Source: DATJPD01 sp036394195 (lineage in GTDB: Bacteria; Pseudomonadota; Alphaproteobacteria; CACIAM-22H2). Taken from it: DNA of 32,920 bases. Shown in pieces: positions 27,541 to 32,920 of the stretch (within the stretch, counting starts at the first letter, position 1; each line of letters opens with the position of its first letter). The position numbers and the translations under genes were made by a program. Below the pieces are notes generated by a model. The model was not told the DNA's origin. It searched no databases and saw nothing but the letters and a program-made list of their open reading frames with translations. The stretch spans positions 1-32,920 of the forward strand of contig DASWFO010000057.1 of NCBI GenBank assembly GCA_036394195.1, written 5' to 3'.

Positions 27541-28694
27541 GCGCGCGGGTCCGCCCCGTCCACGACCGGTCGCCGCGACGCCGCCGCCCATGTGACGACG
27601 AAGCCGGCCAGGGCGATCGCGGCGCCAATGACCAGGATGGCGGCCAACCCGCCGCGCACCATCGCTTCTCCGCCGACCAGCGAGCCGAGGAAGATGCCGA
27701 GGAACAGGCCGCTGTTGTTCCAGGCCAGAACCGTTGCGCGCTCGGCCGGGAAATCGTTGGCGAGGCCGGCCTGCTGGGCGGGAAAGAACAGCTGCGCCGA
27801 CATCGAGGCTGCGGCGAGAACAAGGTCTATGGCGAGCCCGGCGGTCAGCATCGACTGCAGGACCGTAAAACAGGCGGCGAGGCCGATCAGGCTGACCCCC
27901 ATCGTGAACCGGGCGCCGCGCCGGTCGGCCAGGCGTCCGCCCAGCAAAGTCCCGGCGATCGCGCCGCAGCCGTAGAACACCAGAACCCGCGCAATCTGCT
28001 CGGGCGAATAGCCGAGCTCGGTCAGGCCGGCGCCGAGATACGTGTACATGCTGTAGAGCGCCGTGGCCCACACCACGGTCGGGGCCAGGCGGCGCAGCAG
28101 AACGGCCTTGGTGAGGCCGGGACGATGTGGTGCGGCGACGGGCGCGGCGGGCGGGCCGCCCGGCCAGGCGAGCTGGTTCGCGAGCGCCAGCAGCATGCTC
28201 GCCGCGGCAAGCCCGGCGAACACGACGGCCCATCCGAAGACGGCACCGGCCAGGCCACCCAGCGGCGTGCCGAGGGAGAGTGCGAGCAGCAGACCAGACA
28301 CGGCGATGCCCATCCAGGTGGCGCGCCGCGCGGGCGGTGCGGCCTCGCCGACCAGCGCGTAGACCGCGGGCGAGACGCCCGCCGCCATCGCGCCGGCGAA
28401 TATCCTGGCCGCGAGCAAAGCGGCGAACGTGCCCGCCGCGGCCGTTAACACATTGGCGGCCGCGAAGGCGAGGAGACACCAGATCAGCAGCCGCTTTCGT
28501 CCGAAGTGGTCGGCGAGGCGTCCGAAGAGCGGAGCGCTCGCCATGTAGGTGATCGAAAAAACCGTGACGCTGAGCCCGGCGCGAGCCGGTGAGATCGCGA
28601 AATCGCCGGCGACACCCGGCAGGAGCGGCGAGATCACGAAGAGATCAGTCCCCATCACGAACAGCGTTAACCAACCAATGGCGAGTTTGAGCAC
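27537..28694 (-). CDS. MFS efflux transporter (AraJ/Bcr-type)
   Basis: The 385-residue protein has about 12 hydrophobic helices. The MFS loop 2-3 signature appears as GRLADHFGRKRLL (about 58-70), followed later by GGRLADRRGARF between helices 8 and 9. The N-terminus MLKLAIGWLTLFVMGTDLFVISPLLP is typical of AraJ/YdhP-type drug or sugar exporters. The start is GTG at 28694 with AGGCGG about 8 nt upstream. It is convergent with the hybrid kinase (4-base overlap) and divergent from the heme-oxygenase-fold gene. The substrate is unknown. Confidence 0.87.
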
Positions 28695-28759
28695 TGAAAT
28701 TCCGCCTTTGCTGTGAGAGAGAACAGATTGTGATTCGCGGGCTCGCGTGTCGACCGAGA

Positions 28760-28846
28760 TTAACCAGTTAACGTTCTGGCGCGGCCTTAACTTTTATGAA
28801 TCCGAAAGGTCAAAATTAACAGCACACGTTTAACCGAATCTTAGAA
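28760..28846. promoter_or_regulatory. AT-rich regulatory stretch with clustered TTAAC motifs
   Basis: TTAAC occurs at 28760, 28768, 28787, 28816 and 28830, and again at 28677 inside the MFS gene. None of the pairs has the N7 spacing of a full CtrA site; GTTAAC at 28767-28772 is self-complementary. TTAGAA at 28841-28846 resembles an ICE half-site. The stretch is distinctly AT-richer than the flanks and sits in the 249-base gap that should contain promoters for both divergent genes. Confidence 0.4.
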
Positions 28847-28929
28847 CCGATTACCTACGGTCACGCGTATCTGGCCGGGGCGCTCGTGGATACACTCACC
28901 GGCGTCAAATCGGCCCGAGGCGAGAATAA

Positions 28930-28935
28930 TGGAGG
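28930..28935 (+). promoter_or_regulatory. Shine-Dalgarno deciding the start of the heme-oxygenase-fold gene
   Basis: TGGAGG (28930-28935) is 8 nt before ATG 28944 and overlaps the alternative in-frame ATG at 28929. This favours the later start. Confidence 0.7.
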
Positions 28936-28943
28936 ACCCGATA

Positions 28944-29711
28944 ATGACTGCATTGAGGAGCGTTGCAGAACGTGACGCCGAATGGACACAACTGGACGAT
29001 GTCACCGTCGATGAATTTCCGCGCGCCATCGAGGGGATCGCCGAAGAGCATCGTCCGTCACGGATGCCGTTCTTCCGCCACCTTGCGGCGATGCCGACCG
29101 AAGCGGCGAGCGACCCGACCTTCCTCGGCCAGCTGCATCTGGTTTATCAATCGGCGATGCATGCCACGCGCGCGGCGGTTTACTATCTGCCGCATCTCGA
29201 CAGCCCCGCGCTGCGCAAGCGCAAGCTCCAGATCTTCGTCGACGACGACGGCCTGCCGGGCGGCGACACCCATCACTATCAGCTGACCCGGGCATTCCGG
29301 AACATCGGCGCCAAGTGCCTGATCGACGATGAGGCGTTCGCCGGTGCTGGGGATCTGTGCCGCTACCTCGATCCAGAAACTTCGCACTTCGTGCGCCTGG
29401 TGCAAAAACTCTACGCCCGCTCGCTCGGGCCGTGGTGCGCCGTCGAAGTGATGTCGGACGACTGGATGCGCGCCATCGCTGACGCGCTGTCGGTTCACTT
29501 CCCGGGCATCACCAAAGAGCCGTATTTCGCCGAATGCTTCTCTCAAGGAGTCGAGGAGCGTCACGCCGAGGAATCGCTCTCGGTGACGCAGCTCGTGCTG
29601 AAGGCTCGGCCCGAGCTGATCGGCGAGACTGTCCGCGATGCGAAAATGATGGCCCAGGCGCTTGACGGCATCTGGACCCGCATGGATCGCATCGTCCTTC
29701 GCGCCGGCTGA
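28944..29711 (+). CDS. Heme-oxygenase-fold (TENA/PqqC/HDO-like) protein
   Basis: The predicted 255-residue, mostly helical protein resembles the heme-oxygenase-like superfamily, including iron-containing redox enzymes. Segments include RMPFFRHLAAMP (helix 1), a long helix with QLHLVYQSAMHATRAAVYYLPHL, DDDGLPGGDTHHYQLTRAF, LGPWCAVEVMSDDW, and PYFAECFSQGVEERHAEES. Candidate ligands (His-rich helix, Glu in CAVEVM, Glu-x-x-His in EERH) are present, but I do not recover a full diiron set, so it may be non-heme, heme-binding or non-catalytic. GGAGG at 28931-28935 sets the start. It is followed by an aminotransferase; the function is unassigned. Confidence 0.55.
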   Translation: MTALRSVAERDAEWTQLDDVTVDEFPRAIEGIAEEHRPSRMPFFRHLAAMPTEAASDPTFLGQLHLVYQSAMHATRAAVYYLPHLDSPALRKRKLQIFVDDDGLPGGDTHHYQLTRAFRNIGAKCLIDDEAFAGAGDLCRYLDPETSHFVRLVQKLYARSLGPWCAVEVMSDDWMRAIADALSVHFPGITKEPYFAECFSQGVEERHAEESLSVTQLVLKARPELIGETVRDAKMMAQALDGIWTRMDRIVLRAG

Positions 29712-29778
29712 CCGGACCCGCAGGCGGCCAGGCCTCAGGCGCCGTCGCCCGAGGCCTGGCCCTGCACCCCCGCCGCCC

Positions 29779-30870
29779 GTGCGGCGTCTCCATCTCAACG
29801 AAGCGTCAGTCCCGCCGGCGCCGGCCGCAATCTCGGCGATGCAGGCGGCCGCTGCCGGCGTTCATCGCTATCCCGATCACGAGCCGACCGAGCTCGCCCG
29901 CGCCCTGGCGGCCCGGCTCGACGTGCCCGAGCAACGGATCGTCTTCGGCAACGGCAGCAGCGAGCTTCTCGTCGCGGCCGTCCAGGTGGCCCTCCGCGAC
30001 GGCGACGAAGCGGTGATCCCGCTGCCGTGCTTTCCGCTCTACGAGAAGGCCATCGTCTGGCAGCGCTGCCGCGCTGTCGGTGTCCTGACAGGCACCGACG
30101 GCACCCTCGACGTCCCGGCGATGCTCCGGGCCATCGGGCCGCGTTGTAAGATCGTGTTCGCGGCGACGCCGAACAATCCGACCGGCGGTCTGATGACCGG
30201 GGCCGATGTCGAGGCACTGGCCTCCGGCGTCCCCGACGATGTCCTGCTGGTCCTGGATGAGGCGTATTACGAATTCGGCCGGCATGCCGGGGGCCTCGAG
30301 AATCTGCCGGTGCTGTCGCGCCGCGCCGGTCCCTGGCTGATCACGCGCACCTTCTCCAAGGCGCAGGGTCTGGCGGGCATCCGCATCGGCTACGGGGTCT
30401 GCGGGACGCCGCAGCTGGCCGATCGGTTCCGCGGCTGGCGGGCCAATTTCAGCATCAACCATGTGGCGCAGGCGGGCGCCTTGGCGGCGCTGGCCGATGA
30501 CGCGCATACCCGTGCCGTCCTCGACGTGAACGCGAACGAACGCTCTCGCCTCGTCGCCGGATTGCGGCAGCTGGGCCTGAAGCCGCTGCCGAGTGCGACG
30601 AACTTCGTCACCGCGGCGGTCCATTGCCCGGCGCCCGCACTGGTCGAGGAGTTGCGCCGGCAGGGGATCCTGATCATGGGCCTGACATGGCCCGGGATGC
30701 CGAACGCGCTCCGGATCAGCGTCGGGACCGCGGCCGACACCGCGGCGGTTCTGGTGGCGCTGAAGAACGGCCTGGCCGGCCGCGGTGCTGTGAGCGAGGC
30801 GTGTCCTGCGCCCGCCGAGGTCTATGGCCGTGCGTCGGCCGCCAGCTTGGCGGCGTCGGCGGCGAAATAA
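29779..30870 (+). CDS. Histidinol-phosphate aminotransferase-like PLP enzyme
   Basis: The product of about 363 residues is a fold-type I aminotransferase of the HisC/CobD group: VRRLHLNEAS at the start, FGNGSSELL, ATPNNPTGG, VLDEAYYEF with the PLP-binding Asp, TRTFSKAQGLAGIRIGY with the Schiff-base Lys at about 194, and a C-terminal LRISVGTAADT. The GTG at 29779 is the best start by family length, but it has no ribosome site; the frame is open upstream to a TTG at 29662 inside the previous gene. The last 30 residues go past the usual end and overlap the convergent AraC gene by 49 bases. With no his genes nearby, the substrate could be a different amino acid. Confidence 0.8.
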   Translation: MRRLHLNEASVPPAPAAISAMQAAAAGVHRYPDHEPTELARALAARLDVPEQRIVFGNGSSELLVAAVQVALRDGDEAVIPLPCFPLYEKAIVWQRCRAVGVLTGTDGTLDVPAMLRAIGPRCKIVFAATPNNPTGGLMTGADVEALASGVPDDVLLVLDEAYYEFGRHAGGLENLPVLSRRAGPWLITRTFSKAQGLAGIRIGYGVCGTPQLADRFRGWRANFSINHVAQAGALAALADDAHTRAVLDVNANERSRLVAGLRQLGLKPLPSATNFVTAAVHCPAPALVEELRRQGILIMGLTWPGMPNALRISVGTAADTAAVLVALKNGLAGRGAVSEACPAPAEVYGRASAASLAASAAK

Positions 30871-31676
30871 CGGCTCGGCGTCACGCCGAGCTGCCGGCGG
30901 AACATGGCGATGAACGCGCTCGGGCTTTCGTAGCCGAGATCCAACGCGACGCTGGTGACCTTCTGGCCGCCGGCCAGACGCGACAGCGCCGCCAGGAGCC
31001 GTGCCTGGGCGCGCCACGCGGCGAACGTCATCCCGGTCTCGTCGATGAACAGCCGCGCCAGGGTGCGGGCACTGGCACCAACCTCGGCACCCCATTCATC
31101 GAGCGTCCGCCGGTCGCCGGGGTCGCGCTGGACGGCCGTGCAGACCCGCCTCAGCCGCGGATCGGTCGGGCTCGGCAGGTGAAGAGGCAGGGTCGGCAGA
31201 AGATGCAGCTCGTCAAAGACCAGAGCCGCGAGCCGTCCGTCGGCGCCGTGCTCGTCGTAGAGCAGCGGCATCTCGACCGCGCGCAGGATGAGCTCGCGCA
31301 GCAGGCCGGAGACGGCCGCGACGCGACACGCCGCCGGCAGACCGGGGCTGGCGGAAGGCTCGACGTAGAGCGTGCGCATGGTGACGCGGCCCGCCATCAC
31401 GATCTGATGGTCCACCCCCGCCGGAATCCACAGCGCGCGATTGGGCGGCACGACCCAGCTTCCTTCCGGCGTCGTGATCGTCATCACGCCCGAGGACGCA
31501 TAGACCAGCTGGGCGCGGCGATGGCGATGCCAGGGCTGGACCCAGCCGTCCGGGTAGTCCTTGGCCATGGCTGCGAGCGGGCGCGGCACCGCCTGGAAGT
31601 CGGCGGAATCGATGCTCCGGCCCGGGATCGGCGCGGTTGGGGCCGGCAGCACCGTCATCTGTCCGTGGCGCGGCAT
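30822..31676 (-). CDS. AraC-family transcriptional regulator with cupin sensor
   Basis: The 284-residue protein has an N-terminal cupin (HRHRRAQLVYASSGVMTITTPEGSW...PAGVDHQI, about 45-95). The C-terminal double helix-turn-helix contains TLDEWGAEVGASARTLARLF and VTSVALDLGYESPSAFIAMFRRQLGVTPSRYF. This layout is typical of AraC regulators next to transporters. A perfect TATAAT lies 6 nt before ATG 31676, predicting a leaderless mRNA; the alternative ATG 31658 would give a short leader. It is divergent from the Fsr-like MFS gene (130 bases) that it probably controls. The 3' end overlaps the aminotransferase gene by 49 bases on the opposite strand. Confidence 0.87.
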   Translation of the reverse strand: MPRHGQMTVLPAPTAPIPGRSIDSADFQAVPRPLAAMAKDYPDGWVQPWHRHRRAQLVYASSGVMTITTPEGSWVVPPNRALWIPAGVDHQIVMAGRVTMRTLYVEPSASPGLPAACRVAAVSGLLRELILRAVEMPLLYDEHGADGRLAALVFDELHLLPTLPLHLPSPTDPRLRRVCTAVQRDPGDRRTLDEWGAEVGASARTLARLFIDETGMTFAAWRAQARLLAALSRLAGGQKVTSVALDLGYESPSAFIAMFRRQLGVTPSRYFAADAAKLAADARP

Positions 31677-31690
31677 GTGCCTATTATAGG
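31677..31690 (-). promoter_or_regulatory. TATAAT box of the AraC-family gene, inside CCTATTATAGG
   Basis: Minus-strand TATAAT (31688-31683) is 6 nt from the ATG at 31676 and lies within an 11-base perfect palindrome (31680-31690). No -35 match stands out. An autoregulatory operator is possible. Confidence 0.5.
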
Positions 31691-31806
31691 GTGTCGGCCG
31701 GCGGCGGCGATTGTCTGTTTCTCGGCATCGGCTGGCGTTCCGGCGCGAGCCGGCGGCGGCGCCAGGGGCTAGAGTTCCGAAAGTTGGATCTTCGCGGGTG
31801 CGACCT

Positions 31807-32920
31807 ATGCGGACATTCGAAAAGCCCCTCAGCCTGATCGTGCTGCTCAATATCGGGCACACGCTCGACCACCTGTTCATGCTGATCTACCCGACCGTGG
31901 TGCTGGTCCTGGCCCCGGCGTTCGGGCTTCCCTATTCCAAGATGCTGCCGCTGTCGCTCGGCGGCTTCATCGCCTTCGGCGCCGGCTCCCTGCCGGCGGG
32001 CTGGCTCGGCGACCGCTGGAGCCGCCGCGGCATGATGATCGTGTTCTTCGTCGGCGTCGGGGTGGCATCGATTGTGACCGCTTTTGCCCGTAGCGAGTGG
32101 GAGATCGCCGCCGGGCTCACCGGCATCGGCCTGTTCGCCGCGATCTATCATCCGGTCGGCATCGCCATGCTGGTGAAGGATGAGCCGCGCCTGGGCCTGA
32201 CGCTCGGCATCAACGGCGTCGCCGGGAATCTCGGCCTCGCGTTCGCCGCGCTGATCTCCGGTGCGCTCGCGGACCTGTTCAGCTGGCGGGCGGCCTTCGT
32301 GGTACCGGGCGTGATCTCGATCCTGTGCGGGGTGTGGTTCTGGGCCGCCATTCCGCGGGCGATGACCGATGCGCGCAGTGCCAGACGCCCCGGCAAGGCC
32401 GTCGTGTCGGTCGATTTCGCGCGGGTCTTCGCCGTTGTCGTCGTCGCCACGGTGTGCGGCGGCATCATCTTCAACGCGACCACGGTCGCCATGCCGAAGG
32501 TCTTCGACGAGCGTCTGGCGGCGCTGACCCAGACGACGTTCGGAATCGGAGCACTCGTCTGCGCGGTGTATGTCCTCGCCGCGATCGCCCAGCTTTGTGT
32601 CGGCCAGCTCATCGACCGCGGGCCGTTGCGCGGCGTGTTCGTCCTGGTCGCGGTGATGCAGGCGCCGCTGCTGCTCCTGGCCGGCTCGGTCAGCGACTGG
32701 GCGATGCTCGTGGTCGCGACCGCGATGATGTTTTTCGTCTTCGGCCAGATCCCGGTCAACGATGCCATGGTCGCCAAATACATCGACGATCGCTGGCGGG
32801 CACGGGCTTACGCGCTGCGCTACGTGATGTCGTTCGGGGCCAGCGCCACGGCCGTGCCGCTGGTGGCCTTCGTCTACGAGCGCACCGGCGGCTTTAAGGC
32901 CCTGTTCGCCGTGCTGGCGG
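31807..32920 (+). CDS. MFS transporter, fosmidomycin-resistance (Fsr)-like, 3' truncated by window
   Basis: Reading from ATG 31807 there is one open frame of 371 codons to the end of the window with no stop. The N-terminus LIVLLNIGHTLDHLFMLIYPTVV, the loop GWLGDRWSRRGMMI, the AAIYHPVGIAMLV segment and the GVAGNLGLAFAALISGALAD block resemble Fsr/MFS exporters. About ten helices are visible. It is divergent from the AraC-type regulator, which suggests inducible export of a small toxic molecule. A CTAGAGT stretch at 31769-31775 is a weak -10 candidate, and no clear ribosome site is present. The substrate is unknown. Confidence 0.85.
   Translation, partial: MRTFEKPLSLIVLLNIGHTLDHLFMLIYPTVVLVLAPAFGLPYSKMLPLSLGGFIAFGAGSLPAGWLGDRWSRRGMMIVFFVGVGVASIVTAFARSEWEIAAGLTGIGLFAAIYHPVGIAMLVKDEPRLGLTLGINGVAGNLGLAFAALISGALADLFSWRAAFVVPGVISILCGVWFWAAIPRAMTDARSARRPGKAVVSVDFARVFAVVVVATVCGGIIFNATTVAMPKVFDERLAALTQTTFGIGALVCAVYVLAAIAQLCVGQLIDRGPLRGVFVLVAVMQAPLLLLAGSVSDWAMLVVATAMMFFVFGQIPVNDAMVAKYIDDRWRARAYALRYVMSFGASATAVPLVAFVYERTGGFKALFAVLA

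Overview
The window reads as chromosomal DNA of a GC-rich alphaproteobacterium, most likely Rhodospirillales-like. Three things point there: the metK-trmB / rimP-nusA-ylxR-infB-rbfA-truB-rpsO-pnp order, an Irr-type Fur protein next to an iron-control-element palindrome, and a canonical CtrA-type site (TTAA-N7-TTAA). I found no tRNA, rRNA, insertion sequence, CRISPR array or phage gene. Gene density is high and nearly every gene has a recognisable family.

Layout. 1-956: the 3' end of metK, a strong terminator, then trmB. 1139-10741: the transcription/translation superoperon rimP, nusA, a YlxR-L7Ae fusion, infB, rbfA, truB, rpsO and pnp, closed by a terminator. A 357-base structured leader separates rpsO from pnp. 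10820-14531: a glycerophosphodiesterase, a nitronate-monooxygenase-like flavoprotein with an unexpected C-terminal cysteine cluster, and a convergent MmgE/PrpD protein. 14650-17794: irr, then an operon of rubrerythrin, a GlpC/HdrB-like iron-sulfur protein and a DUF3501 protein. 17804-19925: a cupin, a secreted SH3 protein and a D-2-hydroxyacid dehydrogenase. 19930-23416, minus strand: coaBC-dut-purC-moeB. 23673-27540: a three-gene signalling operon (membrane histidine kinase, tandem-receiver response regulator, receiver-kinase hybrid). 27537-32920: an MFS exporter, a heme-oxygenase-fold protein, a HisC-like aminotransferase, an AraC regulator and a truncated Fsr-like MFS transporter.

The best candidate for an under-described system is the irr-linked operon. 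A 23-bp perfect dyad (15103-15125) containing an Irr-type iron control element abuts a TTGACG -35 box in front of rubrerythrin. Rubrerythrin is followed by the CCG-domain iron-sulfur protein and DUF3501. I infer an iron/heme-status-controlled peroxide or Fe-S redox module whose last two members have no assigned biochemistry. A large stem-loop lies between its first two genes.

Second-tier signals are: (1) several genes with a TATAAT-like box exactly 6-7 nt before the start codon, predicting leaderless mRNAs; (2) a CX2CX3CX22C motif in the nitronate-monooxygenase-like protein, plus an orphan leaderless start in another frame upstream of it; (3) the kinase/tandem-receiver/hybrid-kinase operon behind CtrA-like and DnaA-like sites; (4) an orphan heme-oxygenase-fold protein behind an AT-rich TTAAC-studded promoter region. 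Functions are inferred from motifs read by eye; no database search was run.
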